Shown here: positions 1 through 8,300 of the stretch, one piece after another
Layout of the letters: each line of letters opens with the position of its first letter
Numbering within the stretch: the stretch's first letter is position 1
Source of the DNA: Desulfovibrio sp.
GTDB taxonomy: Bacteria > Desulfobacterota > Desulfovibrionia > Desulfovibrionales > Desulfovibrionaceae
Length of the DNA stretch: 9,623 nt
Assembly (NCBI GenBank): GCA_031281815.1
Contig: JAITEY010000127.1
Span: 1 to 9,623, forward strand
Direction: 5' to 3'
Program-made: the position numbers and the translations under genes
Notes under the pieces: generated by a model
The model's database searches: none
What the model was told of the DNA's origin: nothing
What the model saw: only the letters and a program-made list of their open reading frames with translations

Positions 1-1035
1 ATCTTCGCCGCATGCAGAACCTGCTTTGCGGCCTTGCGCGCACTCGACTTTGCCGAAGTGTATTTCCTGAACTTCTCCCCCCTGTCCTTTGCCTGCGCCT
101 CCCTGTTCAGCCCGGAGCAATGCCGGGGCTATGCCAGGGTCGACGGGCAGGATATGCGCTCCACGCTGTTTTCCCTGGCCTTCAACCTCATGCGCGACCG
201 CCGTTTCGCTCCGGTCAACCTGGCCGATCTCTGGGCCTTCCTGCACAGGGACCCTGTCGCCCCGGAAAAGGTCAACCCCATCGCCCGCCCGGCGGCAACG
301 GGATGCGTCGGCATCATCGCCGCCGGGCGGCACGCGAGGCGCTCGCTTCCGCCCCGCGTGCTCGCCGCGTGCGTGCAGTCCGTCTTCCGCGCCGCGGGCG
401 GCCCGCGCCTGCTTTGCCTCGGCGCAAAAGAGGACCAACCCGCCGCGCGCCGGCTCCGGCGCGAACTCCCGCCGCGCATTGCGGAACGTATGGAAGACCT
501 GACCGGGAAAACCTCACTCACCGACCTCCCCGACATCCTGCGCGGCCTCGACATGCTGCTTACCCCGGACACCGGCGCCATGCACCTTGCCGCCCACTTG
601 GGCATCCCCGTGCAGGCCTTTTTCCTCTCCTCGGCATGGTGTTTTGAAACCGGCCCCTACGGCATGGGACACCGGGTATGGCAGGCCGTCCGACCCTGCT
701 CGCCCTGCCTGGAAAGCGCGCCCTGTCCGCACGGCACGGCCTGCTGCGCGCCCTTTTCCCATCCCGCCTTTCAGACGCATCTGGCGGGCAAATTCTCTCC
801 CGAATGGCCCGCGGATCTTATGGGCTGCGTCTCCGCTCTTGATGATTTCGGCGCAACCTGTACAGTGGTCGACGGCGGCAACCCCTATGCCGACGCCGCG
901 CGCGAACTGCGCGCGGGGTTGGCCGCATGCCGCGGACTGCCCGGCGCGGACGCGGGCGGCCTGACCCCGCGCAACGCCGCGTTCCTGTTCCGCGAAAAAG
1001 ACTGGATGCTGCCGGGAAACTGGAACTATGCCTGA
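1..1035 (+). CDS. Glycosyltransferase family 9 (heptosyltransferase-type), 5'-truncated by window edge
   Basis: The frame is open from base 1, with no stop upstream, so the true start lies outside the window; 344 residues are visible. The GT9 signature is clear at visible residues 186-203: LLTPDTGAMHLAAHLGIP, the D-[ST]-G-x-x-H nucleotide-sugar binding motif of ADP-heptose:LPS heptosyltransferases. It is followed by a TGPYG segment typical of the family. A cysteine-rich patch (C233, C236, C242, H244, C248, C249) follows, as in many GT9 members. The N-terminal acceptor-binding domain is only partly present. Family members transfer a sugar, often heptose, from an activated donor to a glycan acceptor at the cytoplasmic face of the inner membrane. 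Donor and acceptor cannot be read from the sequence. The stop codon overlaps the start of the next glycosyltransferase by 8 bp, indicating one transcript and probably one pathway (LPS core or another surface glycan). Confidence 0.88.
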   Translation: MFAACRTCFAALRALDFAEVYFLNFSPLSFACASLFSPEQCRGYARVDGQDMRSTLFSLAFNLMRDRRFAPVNLADLWAFLHRDPVAPEKVNPIARPAATGCVGIIAAGRHARRSLPPRVLAACVQSVFRAAGGPRLLCLGAKEDQPAARRLRRELPPRIAERMEDLTGKTSLTDLPDILRGLDMLLTPDTGAMHLAAHLGIPVQAFFLSSAWCFETGPYGMGHRVWQAVRPCSPCLESAPCPHGTACCAPFSHPAFQTHLAGKFSPEWPADLMGCVSALDDFGATCTVVDGGNPYADAARELRAGLAACRGLPGADAGGLTPRNAAFLFREKDWMLPGNWNYA

Positions 1036-2308
1036 ACCGTCGCCCAACGCGCAGGGCATGCCGCGCGTACTGCTTGTGCTGCCCATGTACGGCGGCTCAC
1101 TCCCCGTAGGACGCTTCGCCGCCGAGGGACTGCGCGAAAACGGCTGTCTGGTGGAAGTGTTCGATGCGCCCGCCTTCCACCCCGTGTTCTGCGCCCTCAA
1201 GGAACTCAAAGTCGGCTCTGAACGCCTGGACGCCCTGCAAAACTCCTTTCTGCAACACGTTTCCCAATGCGTCACAGCCAAGGCGGAAGCGTTCGCCCCG
1301 GACCTTGTCCTCAGCCTTGCCCAGGCGCCCTTGAGCATCGCCGCGCTCAAACGGCTGCGCCGGGCGGGCACGCGCACCGCCATGTGGTTTGTCGAGGACT
1401 TCCGCATTTTCACTTACTGGCGCGCCTTCGCGCCCTATTACGACCTCTTCGCCGTCATTCAGAAAGAACCCTTTCTCGACGAGCTGGAGGCGCTCGGGGT
1501 ACGCAACACCCTGTACCTGCCTTTGGCCGCCCTGCCTTCCCTGCATCGCCCCCTGACCCTGGACGAGCGCGAAAGACAAGAGTTCGGAGCGCAACTCTCC
1601 TTTGTCGGCGCGGGGTACCCCAACAGGCGCAAAGCTTTCGCCGGGCTCCGGAACCTGGGACTCAAAATATGGGGCACGGAATGGGAGGACGACCCGGAAA
1701 TCGCGCCCATGCTGCAGCAAAAAGGTGAACGCATCGCCTCCGAAGACTGCGTACGCATTTTCAATGCCGCCGCCGTCAACCTCAACCTGCACTCCTCCGT
1801 GCGCGCCGACCCGCCGGTAGCGCCGGGCGATTTCGTCAACCCGCGCACCTTTGAAATCGCCGCCTGCGGCGCCTTTCAACTCACGGACCGGCGCGAACTG
1901 CTGCCGGAACTGTACGGCCCCGACGAAACGGCAACCTTCTCCGACCTGGATGAACTGCGGGAGAAAATCCTGTATTACTCGGCGCACCCGGAAGAACGCG
2001 CCGCCTTTGCCGAGCGCGCGCGCCGGCGCACCCTGGCGGAGCATACCTACGCAGCGCGCATGAAACGACTTCTGGAGTTCGCCGCCGAACGCCTGCCCGA
2101 CTTCGGCCGGCGCGAAGCCGTCGTCTGGCCGGACAACATGCCCGAAGACCTGGGAAATGCCGTCGCCGCCCTGATGCGCGAGTTGGACCTGCCCGTAAGC
2201 GCTTCCTTCGCCGACGTGATTGCTGCCGTGCGCGGCAGAAGCGGCGTGCTCTCCGATGCCGAAGCCGCCTTGCTTTTTCTGGATGAATGGAAAAAACTCT
2301 ACACCTGA
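1028..2308 (+). CDS. CgeB-like glycosyltransferase (DUF3880 / Glyco_trans_1_2 type)
   Basis: A 426-residue protein. Residues 12-60 form a Rossmann-type start (RVLLVLPMYGG) and residues 88-175 carry the middle segment typical of CgeB-like proteins (PDLVLSLAQAPLS, MWFVEDFR). The C-terminal nucleotide-sugar domain, about residues 240-350, contains FVNPRTFEIAACGAFQLTD, the Glyco_trans_1_2 hallmark with the conserved Glu of the F-E-I-A-A-C-G motif, then the usual helix ending EHTYAARMKRLL. About 75 further residues (352-426) follow the recognisable domain. CgeB-like proteins are presumed GT-B glycosyltransferases found in spore-coat and surface-polysaccharide or flagellar glycan loci; the exact reaction here is unknown. 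The ATG at 1028 overlaps the upstream gene by 8 bp and lacks a strong Shine-Dalgarno, so translation is probably coupled. An in-frame ATG at 1058, preceded by CAGGG, would remove only ten non-conserved residues. Confidence 0.85.
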   Translation: MPEPSPNAQGMPRVLLVLPMYGGSLPVGRFAAEGLRENGCLVEVFDAPAFHPVFCALKELKVGSERLDALQNSFLQHVSQCVTAKAEAFAPDLVLSLAQAPLSIAALKRLRRAGTRTAMWFVEDFRIFTYWRAFAPYYDLFAVIQKEPFLDELEALGVRNTLYLPLAALPSLHRPLTLDERERQEFGAQLSFVGAGYPNRRKAFAGLRNLGLKIWGTEWEDDPEIAPMLQQKGERIASEDCVRIFNAAAVNLNLHSSVRADPPVAPGDFVNPRTFEIAACGAFQLTDRRELLPELYGPDETATFSDLDELREKILYYSAHPEERAAFAERARRRTLAEHTYAARMKRLLEFAAERLPDFGRREAVVWPDNMPEDLGNAVAALMRELDLPVSASFADVIAAVRGRSGVLSDAEAALLFLDEWKKLYT

Positions 2309-2320
2309 TACGCCCCCGAA

Positions 2321-2326
2321 AAGGAG
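2321..2326 (+). promoter_or_regulatory. Ribosome binding site of the AsmA-family gene
   Basis: AAGGAG lies 6 bases before the ATG at 2333. It is a near-perfect Shine-Dalgarno and the strongest seen in the window, and it fixes the start of the downstream gene. Ribosomes can therefore load here independently of the glycosyltransferase upstream. Confidence 0.8.
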
Positions 2327-2332
2327 TTTCAG

Positions 2333-4360
2333 ATGAGGCCCAAATATCCTGCCCGACGCGGCGGCGCTGCCGGAACGGCAAAAAAAGCCGCCTTGATTCT
2401 GATTCCGGGTGTCGCCGGCCTGGTTCTGCTGTGCGCCGTTGGTCTCGGCATACTCCTGGGCGTGCTCAAACCCGCCGACTACCGTCAACTTATGGCCGAT
2501 GCCGTGGAAAAGGCGACCGGCCTGCATCCGGAATTCCACGGCGAGGCGGAAACGACCTTCTTCCCCTCCCTCGGCCTGAAAACCGGCAAAGTGACCCTCA
2601 GCAACCCGCAAACATCGGTGGACCCGGAACTGCTGACCGCGGAAAGCGCCTCGGCCGCCTTGTCTCTGAGTTCCCTGCTGCGCGGCGACGTGGCGGTTGA
2701 GGAAATCCTGCTGTCCGGCCTCAAGGTCACGCTGACGGTAGACCCGGCGGGCCGCAGCAACTGGTCGCCGGCAAAGGAACGGCGCGGGTCCGATGACGGG
2801 CCTGCGGCGGAGCCCGTTGCCCCGCCGCCGGACGCCGCCGCCGGCAAAAAATTCGGCGGGCCGCCGCCCGACTGGAGCCTTAACCGACTGTCATGCAAGG
2901 ATATCCGCCTCGCCTACCGGGATCTGCGCAACGGCGACGCCTACAGCGCGGAAATCGACACGCTTGCCCTGAACGGGCTGAAAGAAGGCGCGGGCGCGCC
3001 CCTGACCCTGGCGGGCCGCGCCCGCGACGAAGCCGGCGGCATCACGCTTTCCTTTCGCCTGCAAGCCGTTCTGGAACTGCGCGCCCCGGACGCGCGCGAC
3101 AAGGCCGCCGAACCTTCCCTGTACCTGGATGTCGCTAAACTGGAACTTGAGCCGAAACTCGGCAACCTGCCCCCTATCACAGCCGAACTCGGCGGGAAAA
3201 CGGAAATTTCCGCATCCGGCGCCTGGCAGGCGAAGGGCATCAAGGGCATGTTCACCCTGCCCGGCGCCGCCCCCGCGCATTTCACGGCCTCGGCCGCCTG
3301 CGCGCCCGGCAGCGGAGCCAAGCGCAAACTTGAAGGCGAACTTGCCCTGGACAGCCTGGACATCAACGCCGCATTGCGCCTGCGGGCGCCTGCGGTCGGG
3401 GAAGCGGCCCCTGGCACGGTGCAGGGAGCGCCCAACCTGGGCAAGCCGACCGTTGCCGGCCCCAAGACCCCCGCATCAGATGCGCGCGCCGGCCGGGACA
3501 AGCAAGGGAAGCCGGGAGCGGACGGCGCAGCCGAAAAAAAACCCGCAAAGGCATCGGTCCCGCCCGGCCTGCTCAACCTCGAAACAACCTTCACCGTGAC
3601 CGCGGACAAGGCCCTTTACGGCAAAATCACCCTGAGCAACATCCGCGGCGACCTGAAAATGCAGGGCGGCAAAGCCGACCTCGCCTACAGTCTGACTCTA
3701 TTCAAAGGACAACTCGCGGGCAAGGCCGCCCTTGATTTGCGCGGCGCGGAACCCGCTCTGGCCGTCAACGCCGCGCTCCGCTCCCCGGATATGGAATTGG
3801 CGGCGGCTTCCCCGGTGTTTTCGGACCACTACACGCTCAGCGGCACACTGCGGGCATCCCTGGACCTGAAATGCAAAGGCGGCACGGTCGACGCCATGCT
3901 GCACAGCCTGAACGGGAAAGCGTCCGCGGCCGCCCGCGACGGCGAGGTCGGCGGATTCACCCTCGCCCCGGAATTGCCGGGTTTCGCCCCTTTCCCAAGC
4001 GCCTTCGCATACAAAAGCATCAGCGCGAGCGCCGTCGTCACGCAGGGAGAAGCCGTAAGCAAAGATATCGCGGTCGTTTCCAACGCAATTCTGGCGCGTG
4101 GAGGCGGCACCGTCCATATCGCTTACGGACAGGCGGACCTGGGCATCGACTTCATGACGGCAGGGCCGCCGCCCGGACCGGCCGTGCCGGTGAGCATACG
4201 CGGACCCCTGCACGCCCTGTCTTACAGCATAGACACGCGCACACTGCTGCGCAACGCGGCGGAAAACGCCGCGCGCGCTCCCGAAGCGGCAACGGACCTG
4301 CTCAAAAAATCGGGGGAAGCCGTCAAAGGATTGAAAGACAGCCTGATACCGCGCCGCTGA
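2333..4360 (+). CDS. AsmA family protein
   Basis: A 675-residue protein. A short basic N-terminus (RPKYPARR, KK) precedes one hydrophobic segment at about residues 19-45, which should anchor it in the inner membrane with the bulk in the periplasm. Residues 49-145 match the AsmA N-terminal pattern: DYRQLMADAVEKATGLHPEF, then FFPSLGLKTGKVTLSNP and a SLLRGDVAVEEILLSGLKV repeat unit. Residues 500-640 match the AsmA C-terminal region, including LSGTLRASLDLKCKGG and a LNGKASAAARDGEVGG segment. Two low-complexity Ala/Pro/Gly/Lys linkers (about 148-178 and 351-412) divide the beta-rich parts. Known relatives (AsmA, TamB, YhdP) act in outer-membrane assembly and lipid transport between membranes; this protein's own substrate is not known. 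The start is set by AAGGAG 6 bases upstream, 24 bp after the glycosyltransferase stop. Placement in a glycosyltransferase run supports an envelope role. Confidence 0.88.
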   Translation: MRPKYPARRGGAAGTAKKAALILIPGVAGLVLLCAVGLGILLGVLKPADYRQLMADAVEKATGLHPEFHGEAETTFFPSLGLKTGKVTLSNPQTSVDPELLTAESASAALSLSSLLRGDVAVEEILLSGLKVTLTVDPAGRSNWSPAKERRGSDDGPAAEPVAPPPDAAAGKKFGGPPPDWSLNRLSCKDIRLAYRDLRNGDAYSAEIDTLALNGLKEGAGAPLTLAGRARDEAGGITLSFRLQAVLELRAPDARDKAAEPSLYLDVAKLELEPKLGNLPPITAELGGKTEISASGAWQAKGIKGMFTLPGAAPAHFTASAACAPGSGAKRKLEGELALDSLDINAALRLRAPAVGEAAPGTVQGAPNLGKPTVAGPKTPASDARAGRDKQGKPGADGAAEKKPAKASVPPGLLNLETTFTVTADKALYGKITLSNIRGDLKMQGGKADLAYSLTLFKGQLAGKAALDLRGAEPALAVNAALRSPDMELAAASPVFSDHYTLSGTLRASLDLKCKGGTVDAMLHSLNGKASAAARDGEVGGFTLAPELPGFAPFPSAFAYKSISASAVVTQGEAVSKDIAVVSNAILARGGGTVHIAYGQADLGIDFMTAGPPPGPAVPVSIRGPLHALSYSIDTRTLLRNAAENAARAPEAATDLLKKSGEAVKGLKDSLIPRR

Positions 4361-4363
4361 CAA

Positions 4364-4384
4364 TGTCGGGGCGGAGCCCCGTCA
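4364..4384. terminator. GC-rich hairpin between convergent genes, possible bidirectional terminator
   Basis: CGGGGC and GCCCCG form a 6-bp stem around a GGA loop (4367-4381). Past one T/T mismatch, two more pairs (TG with CA) extend it to 4364-4384. It fills nearly all of the 25-bp gap between the converging AsmA and foldase genes, where a bidirectional terminator is expected. Neither strand has a run of T after the stem, so it is at best a weak intrinsic terminator; it could instead work with Rho or protect transcript ends. Confidence 0.45.
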
Positions 4385-4385
4385 A

Positions 4386-5345
4386 TCAGCGCTTCGCTTC
4401 CCCGGCATTGCGCGCATCAGCCAAGGCGGGCGTGATGCGCACCTTGACCGACTTGAGTCGTTTGCGCAGCCAGTCCTCGTAAATGGAGCGCATTTTCTCT
4501 TCGGACAGGGCGCGTTCCACGCGTTGCGATATTTCCGCGGGGTCGAGAACGGAGGGAGGTGTTTTGGTCAGCAGCACAAGCGCGGTGTACTCCTGCCCGC
4601 TTTTTATCACTTTCGACGCCTTGCCCGGCGCGAGCGGCGCGAGGGCGGCGGCAAGTTCTTCAGGCACCAAGTCGATGCTCATGTTGATGTCCTGAATGGT
4701 CACGAGGTGCTTTTTTCGCGCTTCGGCGGCATCCGCGCCGGCCGCGAGATCGGCGCGCGCCGCCTCCACCGTCTTGCTGTCCCGCCCGAGGATACGCAGG
4801 AAATGCCACAATTCCGGAACGACAAACTCGTCCGTATGCGCCAGGTAGTATTGCTGCACCTCGTCGGCGGTGATGGTAATCTCCGGCCGCAACACCTTGG
4901 ACAAAAACTGCTCGACACTCAGACGCCGGTACAGGGCTCTGCGCCAGTCGTCGATTTCCAGGCCGCTCCTGATAAGCGTGTCGTCGAAAGCGCCTTCGGG
5001 ATAATCCGCGCGGATGCGCCGCTCCTCTTCCTCCAACGCCTCGGGGGGAAGGGCGAAGCCGTTCTGCTCCATATAGCGGCACACGGCCGCTTCCTCGATC
5101 ATCCGGCCCAGCACGTAGCGATACTGGGAGAGCAGGGTTGCGTCATCCGGCTCCGCAGTGTCGGGCGAAAAGCCTGTAAACAGGCTGATCCTGGCCGATT
5201 CCAGTTCACTGAAAGAAATCCCCTGTCCGTCCACTTCAGCAGCGTCGCCGGGCGCGCCGCGCAGGTCGCGCGGCGGCAGCATCAGCAGCACCGAGGCAAG
5301 ACAAAGCGTCAGCAGCGAGGTGTGCGCATTACGTTTCCGCTTCAT
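4386..5345 (-). CDS. SurA-like periplasmic foldase (SurA N-terminal / PpiC-type peptidyl-prolyl isomerase family)
   Basis: A 319-residue protein. The basic start MKRKRNAH followed by a hydrophobic stretch (residues 9-24) is a Sec signal peptide, with cleavage probably near residues 29-32; no lipobox cysteine is evident, so it should be a soluble periplasmic protein. Residues 36-155 fit the SurA N-terminal chaperone domain: DGQGISFSELE, then LGRMIEEAAVCRYMEQNG, then an EEEERRIRADYPEGAF helix. ITADEVQQYYLAHTDEFVVPE (157-177) is the classic lead into a parvulin domain. The parvulin part (about 178-265) is short and I cannot find the usual G-G-x-L-G segment, so isomerase activity is doubtful and a chaperone role is likelier. 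SurA-type proteins help fold outer-membrane and secreted proteins. The ATG at 5345 lies inside the end of mfd (17-bp overlap, different frame) and has no Shine-Dalgarno, so translation is probably coupled to mfd. Confidence 0.82.
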   Translation of the reverse strand: MKRKRNAHTSLLTLCLASVLLMLPPRDLRGAPGDAAEVDGQGISFSELESARISLFTGFSPDTAEPDDATLLSQYRYVLGRMIEEAAVCRYMEQNGFALPPEALEEEERRIRADYPEGAFDDTLIRSGLEIDDWRRALYRRLSVEQFLSKVLRPEITITADEVQQYYLAHTDEFVVPELWHFLRILGRDSKTVEAARADLAAGADAAEARKKHLVTIQDINMSIDLVPEELAAALAPLAPGKASKVIKSGQEYTALVLLTKTPPSVLDPAEISQRVERALSEEKMRSIYEDWLRKRLKSVKVRITPALADARNAGEAKR

Positions 5346-8300
5346 GCAGTAAAGGGTACAGCATGCCCCACAGCTTGTCCAGCGCCTCCGGCACGTTCAC
5401 ATCCGGCCGGCTCCCGCCCCCGAAGGGCAATTCCAGTATACCCGGCGGCTGAAGCCGCACGTGCAGGCCCCTGCGTTGGGCATCCATGACGAATTCGACC
5501 AGAACGGCCGGGTCGGGACCCGCGTTCGCGACAAAGGACAGACGCACTTTATCGGGAAAGATATCCGCCTTGCTCACGAAATGTCTGCCCAACCGGCGTT
5601 TGAACGCGAGCACGGCGATGAAGTTTTCCAGTTCGGGGGGAAGGCGTCCGAAGCGGTCGCCGATTTCCGCGGCCGCCGCTTTCAGGGCCGTTTCGTCCTG
5701 GGCTGAGGAAAGCCGTTTGTAGCAACGCAGGCGTTCTTGTCCGTCCGGCATGTAGTTTTCCGGAATGAAGGCGGGGATCCCGAGGGACAGTTCCGTTTCC
5801 GTAAAACTTTGCACAGGTGCGCCTTTGAGTTCCGCGACGGCCTGCTCCAGCATTTCCATGAACAGTTCAAGGCCCACGCGGTTGATGTGGCCGCTCTGCG
5901 ATTCGCCGAGAATGTTGCCGGCGCCGCGCAGCCGGAGGTCTTCCATGGCTATGCGGAAGCCTGCCCCGAGGTAATCCATTTCCAGAATGATGCGCAGGCG
6001 TTTGCGGGTAGTTTCCTGCAGGTGTTCCGGGTCCGGCGTCACGAACACGGCAAAGGCCTGTCTGTCCGAGCGTCCCACGCGGCCGCGCAGTTGGTACAAC
6101 TGCCCGAGGCCGAACAGGTGCGCCTGGTCCACCACAAGGGTATTGGCGCGGGGAAAGTCGAGCCCGGACTCGATTATGGAGGTGCAGACCAGGATATCCA
6201 GGTCCCCGAGCCAGAATTTGCGCATGTTTTTTTCAAGGGCGCTCTCGCTCATGCGGCCGTGCGCGATGCCCAGGCGCGCCTCCGGCGCGAGCATGCGCAC
6301 ATAGTCGGCGACGCGTTCCAGCCCGTCCACCCTGTTGTAGACCCAGAAAATCTGTCCCTGCCGGTCCAGTTCGCGGCGGAGTATGCCGCGCAGCAGGTCG
6401 TCGTCGCGGGCGATGAGGGCTGTGGACACGGGCTTGCGTTCCGGGGGCGGCGTTTCGATGACGGACAGCTCGCGGATACCCGAGAGGGAAAGCTGCAGGG
6501 TACGGGGGATGGGTGTTGCCGTCAGGGTCAGGGCGTCCACGTTTTTGCGTATTTCCTTGAGGCGTTCCTTGTGGCGCACGCCGAAGCGCTGTTCTTCGTC
6601 CAGAATGAGCAGACCCAGATTGGGTATGGCGACATCCTTGGACAGGATGCGGTGCGTGCCGATGAGGATGTCGATGCGGCCTTCGGCCGTTGCCTTGAGC
6701 ACCTCCTGTTGCTTGGCGGCGGACACAAAGCGGGAGAGCAGCCCGACGTTGACCGGCAGAGCCGCGAGCCGGCTGCGGAAGGTCCGGTAATGCTGTTCGG
6801 CCAACACCGTCGTGGGGCACAACAACGCCGTCTGCCGCCCTTCCAGGGCGGCCCGGACGGCCGCGCGCATGGCGACTTCGGTCTTGCCGAAGCCCACGTC
6901 CCCGCAAACCAAGCGGTCCATGGGCTCCCCTTTTTCCATGTCGTTCAGGACGTCTTCAATGGCTTTGGCCTGATCCGGCGTTTCCTCGAAGCCGAAACCG
7001 GCCTCGAATTCACGGTACATCTCGTCCGGCGGGCCGTAGCGGAACCCTTTGAGCACCTTGCGCAGGGCATACATTTCCACCAGGTCGGAGGCTATCTGCA
7101 TCACCGCCTTGCGCGCTTTTTCCTTGCCCGTCGCCCACTGCGTGCCGCCGAGCCGGTCGGGCACGGGCCGCACGCCTTCCGCGGACTTGAAAGGCTGGAT
7201 GAGGGACAGGCGGTCCACGGGCAGATAGAGCTTGTCGTCCCCGGCGTACTGCAGCAGCAGGTAATCATTTTCGGCCCCCCCCGAGGCCATGCGGTGCAGA
7301 CCACGGAAAATGCCCAAGCCGTAGTCCTTGTGGACCAGAAGGTCGCCGTCGCTCAGCGTATCGTGCGTCTCCAGACCTTGGAAAACAGCGGCTGCTGCGG
7401 GTTGTCGGCCGCGGTCGGCGCGCGGCTGGAGGACATCTTCGCCGAGAATCGTGCAGTGTTCCCAAGCCAGGTGGAGCCCTTTGCGGAACGGCGAGATCAG
7501 GGCAAAAATCCCGTAGTCCGCGGCATCCAAGCGCAAGTGCGGGCTTATGCCGTCCCGGGCCGCCAGTTTGAGGAAACGCGCGCGGGCGCGTTCGGTGGAA
7601 AAACTGAGCAGCAGGCGGCCGCCGGGGCGGGCCTGCAGCACGTCCCGCGCGCCGTCCGCGCCGTCCTGCGCGGCGGCATTCTCATCCGCGCGGGCAACGC
7701 CCGCTCCTTCTCCGCCCTTGCCGCCGCTTTTGCGGCCTCCGTCGGACGGCGCGCCGCGTTTCCCGTCACGCCGCCCTGCCCCCGCCCAGTCCCGCATTAC
7801 GGCAAGCAAATACTGCCACGGCCGTTCATGGGCATCGCCGTGTGTGAAAACTTCCTGGTAGGAGGAAAAGTTCTGCTCACGCATGGCGACTTCATCCGGC
7901 GTCTCCGGAATGCCGACGCGCAGGTCTTCGAAACAGGCGCAGCGCGATGCCGCGAAAAAGGCCGACACCTCGGAGGACGGGCGCAGCGACCGCGCAACGG
8001 ACCGGTTGAGGCCGCGATACGGGCCGTCATGCTCCGGCAACTCCTGCAGCCTGCGTTCGCTTTCTTCAAAAATCGCGCGGAGATCCGCCGCGCCGGGCAG
8101 CAGGCAGACGGCGTCTCCGGGCAGCCAGTCTTCAAGGCGGGAGCATGTTGTATAAAACATGCCGGGCAACAACGCTGCGCTGTTCTCGTCGAGCATGCGG
8201 ACAAGGGCGGCCGCTTCAGCGGGCTCCAGCCTGCCGGCCTCCACCTCGCGCTGCCGGAACGCGTCGGCATCGGCGCGCAGCCGCCGGCTCAAAACCACCG

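Noticed and set aside
514..1413. A 299-codon open frame on the minus strand opposite the two glycosyltransferases
   Set aside because: It spans the junction of two real overlapping genes on the other strand and has no recognisable domain.
1097..2611. A 504-codon open frame on the minus strand opposite the CgeB-like gene
   Set aside because: It overlaps a well-supported glycosyltransferase and the start of the AsmA gene, has no recognisable domain and has shadow-like Gly/Gln/Arg-rich composition.
4524..5489. A 321-codon open frame on the plus strand opposite the foldase
   Set aside because: It lies across the foldase and the mfd-foldase junction, shows no family signature, and the opposite strand has a signal peptide and SurA-type sequence.
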